In this document: piece after piece, positions 12,641-25,640 of the stretch | Layout of the letters: the number at the start of each line of letters is the position of its first letter | Numbering within the stretch: the first letter of the stretch is position 1 | From: Cymbidium sinense | Taxonomy: Eukaryota; Streptophyta; Magnoliopsida; Asparagales; Orchidaceae | Length of the DNA: 64,000 bases | NCBI GenBank assembly: GCA_021442155.1 | Contig: CM038217.1 | Location: 153,147,834 to 153,211,833, forward strand | Direction: 5' to 3' | Made by a program: the position numbers and the translations under genes | The notes under the pieces: generated by a model | What the model saw: only the letters and a program-made list of their open reading frames with translations | What the model was told of the DNA's origin: nothing | The model's database searches: none

Positions 12641-13780
12641 GCACACTATGGTGGTAATAATTTGAAGTGGTTTTACTCTCTCTTGTGGAGGTAAACCATA
12701 TATCCACTTTCACCTTATATTTAGGTCATGCTTTGGTCCTCGCCAAAGCTCCCTGTATTTAGGATCTGAGGTTGTTGTTTCCCTTTACGGGCTACAAGAA
12801 TAAATTCTCACCTATTAGATATTTCCACAATCTTGTATTGTGGAATTGTATGCCCTAGATTTCTAATAAAATTTCAACTCAAATAAATAAATCTCCTCAA
12901 CTTTAAATTTATAAAGCCTAACTATAGGATAGATTGGAGTGCTCACTAGGCTTCCTAGTATTATGAGCACTCCCAACTCATCTCCTTTGGTTTTGATAAT
13001 AACTCTTCCCTTTTGATTGATCACACTTGATTTTCTAAAAACACAACCAATTTATTGATAGTCATATTTTTGAATTCTGTGGAGACAATAATCGCCTACT
13101 TTAATTGAGAGTATTCTTAAGAGATTTATTTTTCTTAAGATGTAATTAACTATGGAGGCTTACCTCCATTGAGAACTTAATGAACCCGATTTAAATAAAC
13201 TATGCTTTACTTTCCATGTAAAGTAGGGAAAAATCTCTGGTATATTTGAAGACCCATCTTGCCTTAGAGTCCTTATTAGGTGATTAGGTCCATCGTAAGG
13301 TAGTGATTTTTATCTTTCTAGATAGTGCACTATTCTTTGATGTCATACCTGATCCCTCAGATCTGCGTGGTGTCCCCTAACATATACACACACAAAAAAA
13401 ACCAAAAATAAACACCATAGATTTTTCTGATGATTTTGCTGGGGATAATTCCTCTCTCCATCTCTAGTAGACGATTGTTGTCTCCAAGCATCGATAGTGG
13501 ACTTACATTTTATGTGAGTTTGAGGCTATCTATCCTTCCATTGGCTCTTAGCTTATTTCATTCTTAAGCAAAGTTAGCCAACATTCTTTAGGTTTAAGGA
13601 CCTCACTCCGTGTAGGTCTTGAAACCCATATTGGGCTCCCAATAAAATATAAAATTGATCAATGAAGGGAGAGATAATAAAAATCTAGAACCTCCTTACC
13701 ACTAGCTTGGTAAGGCGAGGTTCATCATAAAATTTAAGAAAATAAATTCTTTCACAAAATGACACTTTCCAAAATTACCC
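12641..13780 (+). mobile_element. Copy B leader between LTR end and array
   Basis: This non-coding leader is the inverse of 4376-5612. The PBS-like motif seen in A and C (TTGGYSRCC-ACT, minus strand at about 5600 and 19,715) is decayed here (about 12,636-12,660). Its position is therefore inferred by alignment only. The block carries GGATCTGAGGTTGTTGTTTC at 12,761-12,780, which is shared by all three copies in the expected orientations. Confidence 0.6.
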
Positions 13781-15240
13781 TTTTTGAAAATAGCCACATT
13801 CATTCAACATACTCAAATTTGTTGAATGAAGATTTTATTTTCAAATTATAACATAAAATTGAAACTCCACTCAACATATTTCACATATGTTAGAGTTTAA
13901 GTTTCTCTCTTTTCAAAATCAACAAATCACATACATGACATTAGAACATATCATTGAAATCTATTTAACATACTTAAGATTTGTTAAATAAATCTCACCT
14001 TTATTTTGGAATCTTATTTGACATGCCACATTTGTCAAACAAAGAATTCCCCTCTCTTTCCAAAAGAAAGAGAGAACATCAAATACACTTGATTCCCACT
14101 TAACATGTCAAAGTTGTTAAGTGAGAATCTCATTTTCATGTGCATTTGATTCCCACTTAACATGTCAAAGTTGTTAAGTGAGAATCTCATTTTCATGTGC
14201 ATTTGATTCCCACTTAACATGTCAAGGTTGTTAAGTGAGAATCTTATTTTCATGTCACATTTGATTCCCACTTAACATATCAGAGTTGTTAAGTGAGAAT
14301 CTTATTTTCATGTCATATTTGATTACACTTAACGTATCAAAGTTGTTAAGTGAGAATCTCACTTTCATATACATTTGATTCCCACTTAACATATTAAAAT
14401 TGGTAAGTGAGAATCTCATTTTCATGATACATTTGACTTTCACTTAAAACTTGCTAAGTGAGAGTCTTATTTGATTCCACTTAACATATCAAATTTGTTA
14501 AGTGAGAATCTCACTTTCATGACATATTTGACTCCCCACATAACACACCAAATTTGATAAGTGAGGGCCTCATTTCCATGTCACATTTGACCTCCACTTA
14601 ACACATCAAATTTGTTAAGTGGGAGTCCCATTTTCAAAACATATAGCAATCACATTTGGGCTTTCACTTAATATGCCAAATTTGTTAAGTGAGAGTCCCA
14701 TTTTCAAAGAAAAGCAAACATGTATCATCACATTTGGACTTTCACTTAACATACCAAATTTGTTAAGTGAGAGTCCCATTTTCAAAGAAAAGCAAAACAT
14801 GTATCAATCACATTTGGCTTTCATTTAACATACCAAATTTGTTAAGTGAAAGTCCCATTTTCAAACACAAATCAAACATGTGGCTTTCTACTTGACATAT
14901 CAAATTTGTCAAGAAAGAAGCCTCATTTTCAAATCAACATTTCAGTCATCACAAGCAAAAGGTATTTCAAAAAAAAAAAATTCAAGCACATAATCACAAG
15001 CTCTTCTTAGCATACTCAAAATTGCTAAGTAGAGGTTCTTTCAAATCATCAATATTTTCAAACAAGATACATAAAATATAAATATCTCTAAGAAAATCTC
15101 TCCTCAAATTTATGAACCCCACCCAACCTACTTAAACTGGTTGAGTATGGGTTCTAAAACCAAAATCAAATGGCAAAGACTCATCACATCAAAATCTCTC
15201 CATTGAACCCCACTTAAAATATTTGAATTGTTGAGTGTGG
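13780..15240 (+). repeat. Leader tandem array of copy B (about 21 hairpin units)
   Basis: The array has about 21 units of 52-80 bp with the core CACTTAACA-(9-10 bases)-TGTTAAGTG. Neighbouring arms are separated by GAATCTCATTTTCATG and CATTTGATTCC. Variant units keep their arms complementary: 13,801-13,809 with 13,820-13,828 (CATTCAACA/TGTTGAATG), 13,962-13,970 with 13,982-13,990 (TATTTAACA/TGTTAAATA), and 15,006-15,012 with 15,023-15,029 (CTTAGCA/TGCTAAG). The gag start lies about 130 bp downstream. Confidence 0.9.
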
Positions 15241-15368
15241 GTTCAGGACTCAAAATTCTTATGATTCTCTTGGGAGAAATATTAAAGTAGAAACCTATCT
15301 CAAGTTACATTTTAACACATGCAGAGATACAACTTAGACCAGTCACTCCGGCGCTTCTTAACATACAC

Positions 15369-18250
15369 ATGGCTCCGCAGAAGTCCATTTTTACTTTTCC
15401 ATTAGGGATGGATTTTGCCTTGGATCGGGCTAGCCTCCCTGAGACCGGCTCCACCCACCTAGTTTTCTTCGGGTGAGGATTCGAGGGAGCACGTGTTACT
15501 TGTGAGGGGGATACCCTCACTACCGTTAGTCGGGATGAGGTGGATGGGCATAAGCTAGCCATCCGCATTAACATGCCCTCTGATTTTGAGTACCCTCCAT
15601 TGAAGAAGAAGGCCATAGCAGTTCCTATGCCCCATTCTGAGATAGTTTTAGCATATGCCCATCCAGCTATCCCTACCATTTCTCCAACTGAAGCTACTAC
15701 CTCCTCTTTGGTTACCCCGAAGGGGAAGGCTATCTTAGCTTCTAAGATAGTCTTTTTCACTTACGAGGTAGGTACTAGTTCCCACTCTTCCTTGTTCATT
15801 CATTCTCAATGCCACAATAAAAATTGAAAGATTAAGTGGGAGCATGAGCGAGCAGCTAAAGAGCTTGAGGCTGCATCACATATAGCCGAAGAGGGTTCTC
15901 CCCAAGAGGTCTCTCCACTTCCGACTAGCAACAAGTTCCAACCCCTCTCAGCATCAAACGAGGAGGAAGATTTTTGGAGGATTGCTGCTTCTCTACCAGT
16001 ACTATATTATGAGACACTGGATAAGGAGCACTGGAGGCCATATGCTAGACTTAAGACTATCCTATGCCAGGTTGGCAAAGCGTATGGATGCTCAAAGTCC
16101 AATATGTTATTTAATTTATAGTCGTTGATCTCTAGGAGTGTTAGGGGCCAGATCTATAGGGAGAGAGAGCCATGGAGGCTCAAGCATCTACTCAGGTAGG
16201 TAGGATGGAGCAATATAGGTATGCCAGGAAGTCGGTAACCTCTGCCCTGATGGATTTTCTTGATCATCCCCCCATCAGGGTCGATCATTCAGACAGGATT
16301 ATTCTTACTAGCACTACCTGCCTCAAGTAGAGATCTCCTATTGAGGAGCAGTCAGTGTTTCCTTCACACCGCTGCCCTTGTCGTCCACCATCACCCATAC
16401 AACTCCCAATATTCACCACTCGCTAAGATCCAGAAGCCCCCATTCGGGGAGAGACCAGCCCCTTTGGTGATCCAGCTATAGCCAAAGGATCCCACTCCAT
16501 CTACTCCACCGATTGAGGTGAGGACGAGCTCTCCTACTCAACCTCCTACTTTAGTCTTGGTGAAGGAGGAGTGGTGAGCTCATATCATGGTCACCACCAC
16601 CACCACCATGGGAGTGGCGCGATGCTGAAAGGGGAAGGTGATAGTTTTATAGTTCCCATGGAAAAAGATCTCCTTAGGGACACCACTCCACCGATGAGTA
16701 GTCATGAGCATATCTCTTCCAGTCAGCATGACCCTCCTAGAGTTTGCACTCCAGTGGCAGATGTATTTTGGTGTGATTAGTCCCTCCATCGGTTAAACCC
16801 CAATATTTATGCACATTAGATCTTCTTAGATGAGATGTAGCCACTTACTTTGAGAAGAGAGAACTCTTAGGCGGATTGCATAGAGGATGAGTGGGTAGCA
16901 TTGGATCCCAATGAGGATGACCTTCTTGAAGAATTAGCCGGAGTCCACATGGTCAACATTAGGAGCTCCCTTCAGAGAAATCAGCATAGTTAGGGAGGTA
17001 TTGTGGTTGAGGAAGATGATGTTATCCATTCAACCCAACACCTTCATCAGTAGCTTAAAGGATGATCGGATCAACTGGATAGAGAAGAGGATGGAAGACT
17101 TTAGCCCCTCCATGCACTTCAAAGCCTCACCCCACAATATATATTGATAGAGATAGATCATCCTGAGTTAGCGCATATTTTAGATCAGCCCAAGAGCACT
17201 TCTCCAATAGATTAGAATAGTGGTAGCTTACATAAGAAGGTTGCAGACAAAACCTCCATGCAAGAGAAAGATATAAAGCAGTTGGTGGAGCATAAGGTGA
17301 TGGATGTAGTGGCACAAGCTTGAGGTGGCTCATCCATTCCAAAGGGCCCTACCTAGAGGAATTTGATGTTGTCCAATATCCTAAGGGTTTTGTACCACCT
17401 TCCTTCAAAATCTTTGATGGTAGTGAAAACCCTCGCCAACACATTGCACACTTCAGGTCCGGCTATTGTATTACTGGAGGTAACGCCACTCTTCTTTTCA
17501 GATTGTTCGTTAATAGACTAGCAGGTGTTGCATTTGATTGGTATGTCGAACTGCCCAATAGTTTGATAAAGAATTTTGCTGAGTTGGAGCACCTCTTCAT
17601 CAAGAGGTTTGCTTGAGCTCAAAGAAGGTTCTATAAAGACTTATTGTAACAAAACAAATTCTAAATGAGTCCCTTATTGATTACATTCTTAGGTGACAAA
17701 ACCTATGTATCAAATATGAACCACGATGAATAGCACACCATTGAGATTCAAGAATATACTCCATTGATTTCATGTTTAAGGGGTTTACCATCAAAACCTT
17801 CAAGAAGTTAATCAACAAGGGCTAGCTTACAAGAGGAAGCTAAGCTTTTTCCAAGATCACCAACCAAGCACAAACCTCGATGGCATTTGAGAAGAAGTCG
17901 GGCACATGAGGTTGATAGGAAGCACCAAGGTCCAGATAGACCTCGAGCTCATAGCCTCTCTTCTACCACCACCGATCATCATACCGGCCACCTCCATATA
18001 GCTCCACTCCACCTCCTGAATATCCTCAATAATATCCTCATCAGGATCATCAGGAATAATATTCCTACCTGCCACTAGGTAGTTATCATTTACCCACTCT
18101 TGTCAACAAATTGAATAAACCTTATTCATTCAAGAGAGGTAATCGGGGACTCTTTAAGAATCTCTTAAATAAGCTTGATTTTCAATTACCAAAACCTAGG
18201 AGGCCGGAGGAAGTGGGCAAGAGTCATGACCCAAACTTTTCCCCTACCAC
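15369..18250 (+). pseudogene. Copy B: decayed Ty3/gypsy gag
   Basis: The presumed start is ATG 15369, aligned with the start in copy A. The frame stops after about 35 codons and resumes in other frames. A block at about 15,540-15,830 matches copy A at 2041-2200. The best-preserved segment is 17,320-17,616 (98 codons). It contains F-K-I-F-D-G-S-E-N-P-R-Q-H, L-L-F-R-L-F-V-N-R-L-A-G-V-A-F-D-W-Y and, near its end, H-L-F-I-K-R-F. This is the capsid (retrotransposon gag) domain. The run of six histidines at about 16,596-16,613 comes from a CAC/CAT repeat and means nothing by itself. In an intact element Gag would form the particle that packages the RNA; here it cannot be made whole. Confidence 0.8.
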
Positions 18251-18253
18251 CGC

Positions 18254-19407
18254 ATGTTAGGACATGACTTAGAAGATTACTTTACCTTTAAAGACTGGCT
18301 TGAGTGTAGCTACAAGTCAGGTGCCATTGCCATTCTAAAGGAATATCTACTAGAACAACCCTATAGTTTTATTAGGGTAATCCTTGGGGATACAAGTGAT
18401 CTTCTTAAGATAGAGGAATGTTGGGATATCTCTCTATCCCGAACCTCTAAGAAAATCATCTTTAAGATCAAAAAGTTACCCTTGCAGGTGTCTGAAGCAA
18501 CTCAAACCTCCAACTCTAAGGAAGGTTTGCAAGTTGCTAAGATTAACTTGAAGGGTAGAAGCTCAGGAAAACGACAACATTCACTTGCTGGATAGCATAG
18601 TAGCATAACCACGAGAGTCCGACTCCCACGTTATAGCTAGTTCCTCCAGCCGCCTCTTCTTCTGTAGTCATATTGTAAGGGGATGCCAAATCACTCTGCT
18701 TACTTGATTTCTATTTTGCACCTTCATCTAAATCTAATAAATCAATGAAGCAAGCTGATTCCAATTACATCTGTGTCACCTCTAATGATCTTCCTGATTT
18801 TACTCCTTTAGAAAACTCTCCAACTCTAATTAATAATAATAACTCTAGTTGATCACTCCTCTTATTCTTATTCAAAATTGGATTTTCCATTCCTAAATCA
18901 TTCAAGTTTGCCCATTGAGATTGATTTGGAGTCATTCAACTCTGATGATCCCATAGGAGAAGTTGTAGGTGAACCTGATGAGCAGATATAACTTTCCACT
19001 AAACCATCTCACGAAGTCACTAAAGTCAACCTTAGCAATGTCAAAGTTCTACCTCCTAGGGTAATACCTCAGGATAAGGGTAAACAAGTCATTGGTTCAA
19101 GTGATTAAGAAGCCCCTCCATAGGATGCTCCACCTATGGATATGCTTGTGGAGGACTAGCCCAGAGTTGACTACAATTTTCTCGCTCACCTAAGAAAGTT
19201 GTTAGTTAAACTAAGCATATATGATGCCCTTGTATTATCCAAAGAGATGAGAGGGAGTCATTGATCAAAGCCCTTCTTGATCCAAATATGCTTAGCCGCT
19301 ATTAGAGGAGGCATGTTATTCAAGAGAAGCTTGTGGAGTTACATTCACCGATGAAGACCTTCTTTTGGGAAAAACAGAGCACAAACATCCCATCTACATA
19401 GTGAGCA
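18254..19407 (+). pseudogene. Copy B: end of gag and start of protease region, truncated
   Basis: The segment 18,254-18,595 reads L-G-H-D-L-E-D-Y-F-T-F-K-D-W, the G-H-x-T-E-D-C-x-x-L-K-D/N block near the end of Gag in Tat-type elements. The cysteine is replaced by tyrosine. At about 19,160-19,260 a frame gives D-Y-N-F-L-A-H-L-R-K-L and L-S-I-Y-D-A-L. At about 19,335-19,400 another gives F-T-D-E-D-L-L-L-G and H-P-I-Y-I. Both resemble the segment just before the protease active site in such elements. Sequence of this kind ends at the junction near 19,399-19,407, before the aspartic protease motif. No protease, reverse transcriptase, RNase H or integrase of copy B is in the window. Confidence 0.65.
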
Positions 19408-22400
19408 AACCAATCTATCCTATGGTTGGGCTTTATATTTTGAAATTGAATAACATTAATTATTTGAGTTAATATTTTATTAGAATACTAGGACTTATAA
19501 TCCCATAACATAATATTGTGAAAATACCTAAGAGGTGAGGATTTATGCTTGTAGCCCGAAGGAAACATCTACCTCAGATCCTAAGCTAGGGAGCTTTGGT
19601 ACAAACCATAAGCACATACTAAATCTAAGTGAAAGGTGGACATAATTCTCTACCTCCATAAGAGAGGATAGACCATCCGACTGTTTGACTTACAACCACC
19701 TGTAGTGGTCGCCAACTAACACATCTTATGCTTTACAAGATGGCTAGGCTATTGTTTATTTAGAAAGGAGACTAAGTCCTTAAACTCACTTCCTAAGAGA
19801 CTAGAGCATGAGTGGTATGAATTCATGACTTAATATAATGCAAATTTTATCAAATTTATTTGATTCTTTTGGACTCTTTGTTTTGACATAGGCTATGGGA
19901 TTTTGTATGCCTAAATGCATGAGAAATTGATTATGAGCTAAATCAAAAGAGAAAGTGGTGTTCTTCCATCAAGGTCTCTCATAGGTTAAGCCTTTATTCT
20001 CTAGCATAGATGAAAGCCCCCTCTTAACAAGAGTGGAAGAATATGACATGCATGAGTTATACATATAATCATCCGGCTAAGGGGTTGCTAAATATTTTTA
20101 TTATCTTGATTTAATTCCTAGGCTTTATGGTGAGGTCATGAGTTATTTTTAATTTTAATTATGAGTTATAATTGGGGTAGAAAAATTAATTTATCTAAGA
20201 GCCTACCATGCCTAGGCACATTCAAATATTAAACATGAAGAAACTAGGAAAAGCATGCCATCATAGTGCACAATCTAAACACAACATTAAATAATTTTAT
20301 AGACTACCATAAAAGAATAAAAGGTCAGTGCGGTCGGGTTCCACCATACAAAAAGAAAAAAAAAGATGCCACCCTTATACAACTGACACAAAAATAATTC
20401 ATGTTATGGGGGTCTTCTTTTCTTTATTTCTTCCTTCTCTTTCTTTTGATTTGATTTGCTCCAAAGGAATCATAAGGCACCCTATGGATTAAGCCTTCTG
20501 GCCACTGCTCATCCTAATCCCATAACATTAATCCTAATTCATAATATAAAATTACATTAAAAATATGAAAAGTAAATCTAGCTACACCTGCAAAATAAAT
20601 GTTAGCTAAACAAATCATACAACCTAACCAGTTATATGAATAATTTGGATTTTGCACCCCACACATGGGTAACTAAGCTCACCTGTTCTAACATGGGTTA
20701 TTCTTAGGGGCTAAGCAACCTGCGCAGCAAAAGCATTTATATTTTTTTATTATATCAGCCCTTTAAGCACAACCCCCTGCATAAAATATGATTAGGCTAA
20801 TAACGGCCAAACATCGAGTCTACGAAACATACACCCTAATATTTAGTCTAAAATATTACATCAAAAAACAAAACACAACATCACACATACACTGCCCTAA
20901 CTTAGCACTAGAAGTGGTGACTTAGTATTCTAATATGTGTGCTTAAGGCTTGTGTGGCATGTCTTAATTAGGTGTTAATGTTAAAATTTTCTAAGAGTAA
21001 AAAAATTCAATTTAACATGGAATGTTGGTTTCACTTAAAATTGTTTAGTTGATTTTGCAAGTTTTTATTTGTGATTTATTTTGTTCCATAAGACCCTACA
21101 CTTAACATCTAAATGTTATAAAGAGAAGATAGAAGATTGCCCTCTTTCATCCCTACCTTAAGTCATTTTCTAAAGCATGTTATTATGACTTAGTTTTCTT
21201 TAGTGAATGGCTTATTACATGTTTTAATTAGTCTTAGATTTGGGTTTACCTTAAATAACCTTATTCCATGTAAAGGCTTCTTAATAATAATTGGAATGAA
21301 TTACTATCACATGACACTTATTCACTCATTTCTTTCCATCACATGTAACATGCACATGATTGGATCCTAAGTATACCTATACATACAATATGTCTTAGCA
21401 CACTTGGATGATGAATGTAATGAAATATATTTGAAGTTTATATTTCATTTAATTGGATTAATATAAATGCATGTCTCTTTTAATAGAAAAAAGGAGACTT
21501 CAATCCATTAGCTACATATACACTCAAATGTATAAAAGTTTTAAGCAGATACACCATTATTTTGCACTGTGAGTGAGGTAAAGAGCTTCTTAGGGCTACT
21601 TAAAGTCGTGCGTCCCCAAGATGTACAGACTGTTATACCCACTATTCTCATATACATATAAATGTATACACAACTATAAGGATGAAGAGTCATGCGGAAG
21701 AAGAAATTAATTTGATTGAATTATGACTTTCTATTCATTAGTCACATTGCACATACATATGTGTAAAAGATATGAGTAGGTATGGCGCCATTGATTCACA
21801 CCAGGGGAGTGAGGTAAGGACCTCATTAGGATTACTTAAAGTGGTGCATCCCTCGGATGTCCAGACTAATATATCCACTATTCTCATATACATATAAATG
21901 TACATTTAACCATAAGAAGAAGAAGTAGCACAAAATGTTTTGTTTGATTCGATCATATGATTTACATATGTGATATGAAGTTCTTTCTAAGCCTTAGCAT
22001 GGACATACATAAGAATGGATTTGGACAAATGTTGCATTCTTTTTAAATGAACTATACATTTGTAAATCTATGTAAGCCCATGTAAAGTAAAAGAGAAGAC
22101 TTCATACCATGTATCTTAGATAATAAACACATGTAAACTCATAAATGTTTCATAATTAGCATCACATATATTATAATTGATTAATACACATTTGAATGTA
22201 ATTTTTGATGTAATAGTGATAATAGTCACGCCTATTTTTAATTTAAGTCAACACATGCAATTTGACATAAAAGATATAATTTTGTTTAATTAATTTTTGA
22301 AAGAGATGAATGCATGATCATATATAGAAAACAACATTTAATATGATTAGAAAGAAATAAAAGAATATAAGCACATGATTTCATTCAATCCAATTAAATT

Positions 22401-23439
22401 CTAAGGGCAATCATATTAAATAAGATCATTTAAAACAAACTAAAGCTTGTTAATGTCATTTTAATTTCATGTTTGATTTGATTTAAGAAATATAAGAAGA
22501 GGTTTGCTAATCTATTCCATGCCCCATGTTCTGATTTAATTTGGTTTAATAAGAAATAATTAAGTGAATTTTATGAATTAATTAAGTTGGATCCTTAGTT
22601 AAATCATTAATTACCCTTACATATGCTTCTTTAATTTAATTAACCACTTAATTATAAGCCATAAATGACATGAATATGTGAGGAAATAAGATTGCAATGC
22701 TCCTAAAGAACCTAATGCAATTGGCTCATAATTAAGGATTAATTAAGTTAAAAAATCTAATTAAGTACTTGTATGATTCTCCCATACTTATGGGTTAATC
22801 ATAATTTCCTTAAAGGGTATTTATGTTATTAAACACATAAAGAGGAAGCCTTAATTTGATTGTTTGTATTTAAGGTTTGATTTGATTTGATTTATTTGAA
22901 TGATTTAGTCGAATTGATTTGATTTGATTAGTGTTTATTACATTTATTTTGTATTTGTTTACCTTCATGTAATTTGATTGATTAATTTTTAATTAGATGT
23001 TTTGATTCAATTAAATCTTGATTATTCAATATCCTTTTAAATTAATATCTAATTCTTTTCTTTGATTATAGTTATGTGATTTAATTATATGTTTATTTGA
23101 TTTAATCATGGTTCATTTATTTGTAGTTTGATTGGATTAGATTAATTAACATTTTATTTTGATTTTAATTGAGTTTGACTCTTTGTAATTAGAATTTTAT
23201 TTTTAATCTCATCCATTTGTCATGTTTATCAAAGGTTGATTTGTATTTTGATTTCATACATTGGATAGTTAATTAGTTTATCTTATTTAAGTAGGTTGAA
23301 TGAGATTTGATTTGATTACATATTAAATTGATGAGAGACTTTCTTTATTTGATTTAATTTGATTTGATTAGCTTTATAGATCTATGGGTTTGCTTACGTT
23401 CAATGTAATTATTAGTTTAATTAAGATGTGTTTAGGTTT

Positions 23440-23855
23440 ATTATTAAATTAAATAATGATTTGTTTAATTTTTAATTTAGTTTCATATTTGTTTTGGTTG
23501 ATGATGTAATTAATGACTTAATGAATTAGGTTTAATTTATAATTTGATTGGCATTTAATCACATTTTACTTATGTTTAAATTTATGTTTGATTAAGATTA
23601 AGTTTAATATGATTAATTTGATTAACTTAATTAGCTTATTTAAGAGGTGTGATCAATTATTAAATTAAATAAAAATTTGTTTAATTTTTAATTTGATTTC
23701 ATATTTATTTAGGTTAATGATGTAATTAATGGCTTAATGATTTAAGTTTAAATTAGGATTTGATTGGCATTTAATTGCATTTTATGTTTGGTTAAGCTTA
23801 AGTTTAATATGATTAATTTGATCAACTTAATTAGTTTATTTAAGAGGTGTGATGA
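23440..23855. repeat. Tandem duplication, about 215-bp unit, in copy C
   Basis: Two adjacent units (about 23,440-23,654 and 23,655-23,855) share TTTGTTTAATTTTTAATTT, GATTGGCATTTAAT, GTTTAATATGATTAATTTGA and TTTAAGAGGTGTGAT in the same order. This duplication accounts for part of the extra length of copy C over copy B. Confidence 0.85.
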
Positions 23856-25259
23856 AATTAATTAGTAGATTAATTAAATGTTTGATTTGAATAAATTTTA
23901 ATGTGATTTATAAAGTTAATTTGGTTCATTAAGATGATGGATTAAATCATTAAGTTTGCATTATTAAATGTTTAATTAAGTTTGATTAAGGGTAATTGAA
24001 TTTTGAATTATCAAATTAATTAAAAGTTTATTTAATTAGAGATTAATGACTTAATTACCCATAGATAATTTATTTGATTTGATAGTTTTAATTAAGCATT
24101 TACCTAAATTTTATTGATTAAAGGGTTAACATTGTTATTATCATTTGATTAGATTAAGTGATTTAATTATTTATTTTTATTGCAATTAAACTTGATTATT
24201 CATAATCATAGTTAGGTTTGATTTTTTTTTCATTTATTATGTTCATTAGATTTCATTCATGTTTGAATTAGTTGTTAGGTTTATGTATTAATGGCTAATT
24301 AATCATCTTGTTCCAAAATGGATTGATTTTAAATGTGATTTAATCATATCTTAATTAAGTTTACTTTAGCTTTATTTGATTTATTTGATTAATATCAAAT
24401 GATTATGTTGAATTGGCTCATTGATCAATTTGATTTTTAGTTTATTTAATAATTAATTAATATTTAATTTGTTTTAATTTGTTAAGTAGTTTCATATGAT
24501 TAAGATTCAATGCTTGGTATAGGTTTGACAAGATTAGTTTGGTTTTATATCAAAGTTTCATTGATTTTTTCAATTATGAGTTTGATTTAAAGATCTCATC
24601 ATTTAACTAAAATTCATTACCTTTAGGTTTAGGTAATTTTAATTTCATTTGAGTGATATATGATATTTTTCTAATTTAAAGTTTGATTACCAATCATTTG
24701 GATATTATATCATTTCTGATTTTGATATGATATTTAAAATATTTTATAGGTTATTTTTTAATTGATTAAAGTTTAATCCTAAGTGTTTGTTTAGGGAAAT
24801 TAGGCTTCAAAAAAATTACATTATTTTTTAAGAGTCTTAGATGTTAATTGAAGTGATTTAAGTTACTTTAGATTTTTCTGTAATTTTATGGATTTTATTT
24901 GGTTTGTTCTATTAAAATGGACAATATGAACTTCAAAATTTAATTTCTCTAAATCCATAAGTCTTTTTCTCTTGAGATTTTTATGGTAGGTGTGTTTTAA
25001 CTCTTACTTCAATATCTAAAAATTTAAATTCAATCAGACTTGTATTTTTAGAGTAATTAATGAAATTTGATTTTTGCTAAAACTTAAATTAAGCTCAAAC
25101 GATTTAGTGGAATTTGAGGATTTTTGGTTCTTTGGACCCGTCTCGGAAATACAAATCCAACGAGCTCTTATTTATAAATTTTTGCTATGTATTTTATTTT
25201 TTTTATGAATTTTCAAAGTTTTAGGACACTTAAATAATTTTAAAATCAGAAAATAGGTG

Positions 25260-25640
25260 ATTTTCCACTTAACCCGATGGCCGTACGCGGTGCCACGTGG
25301 CACCGTGTGACTGGGCACTGCTACTATGCATGGCACGTGACAACACACGATGCCGCGGAATTGACCCGTGTGGTGTCACGTCAGCTGAATGAGCGGCAAC
25401 GGGATTGGCATGCGTGGATCAGATCCGACCGTCTGATTGCGGATCCGACGGTCGGATCGATCTGCATGATATGGACCACACAATCTGAGGATCAAAATCT
25501 ATGATCCATGGATCCGAACCATGCGATCGCGGATCGAACTTCTGCGGCGATCCGATTCGATCAACGAGGATTGGACGGCGGTTGTTTTTCGACGGGCGAA
25601 AGTGGAGGAAGAATGTTCATCTGATGGGATTTTTCGTGAT
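25260..25640. other. GC-rich island with inverted repeats in copy C LTR
   Basis: A stretch of clearly higher GC than its surroundings. A perfect 12-bp inverted repeat, GATCCGACCGTC (25,422-25,433) and GACGGTCGGATC (25,447-25,458), has a 13-base loop. The second arm also belongs to a tighter repeat, GATCCGA (25,442-25,448) with TCGGATC (25,452-25,458), so two alternative hairpins compete. Open frames crossing it show no known domain. The corresponding part of copy B (about 8440-8700) is weaker and richer in GATCATGG-like words. It could be a promoter or R/U5 portion of the LTR, which is inference only. Confidence 0.5.

Noticed and set aside
14035..14828. Open frames with repeated M-R-F-S-L-N-N-F-D-M-L-S peptides
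   Set aside because: They are created by tandem repeat units lacking stops in one frame. They occur on both strands and have no recognisable domain.
15305..15760. 151-codon minus-strand frame
   Set aside because: It lies opposite the gag region of copy B, whose plus-strand sequence is matched by copy A. It is an antisense shadow.
16571..16780. Peptide with six consecutive histidines, as in an affinity tag
   Set aside because: It arises from a short CAC/CAT repeat within the decayed gag. There is no vector sequence around it.
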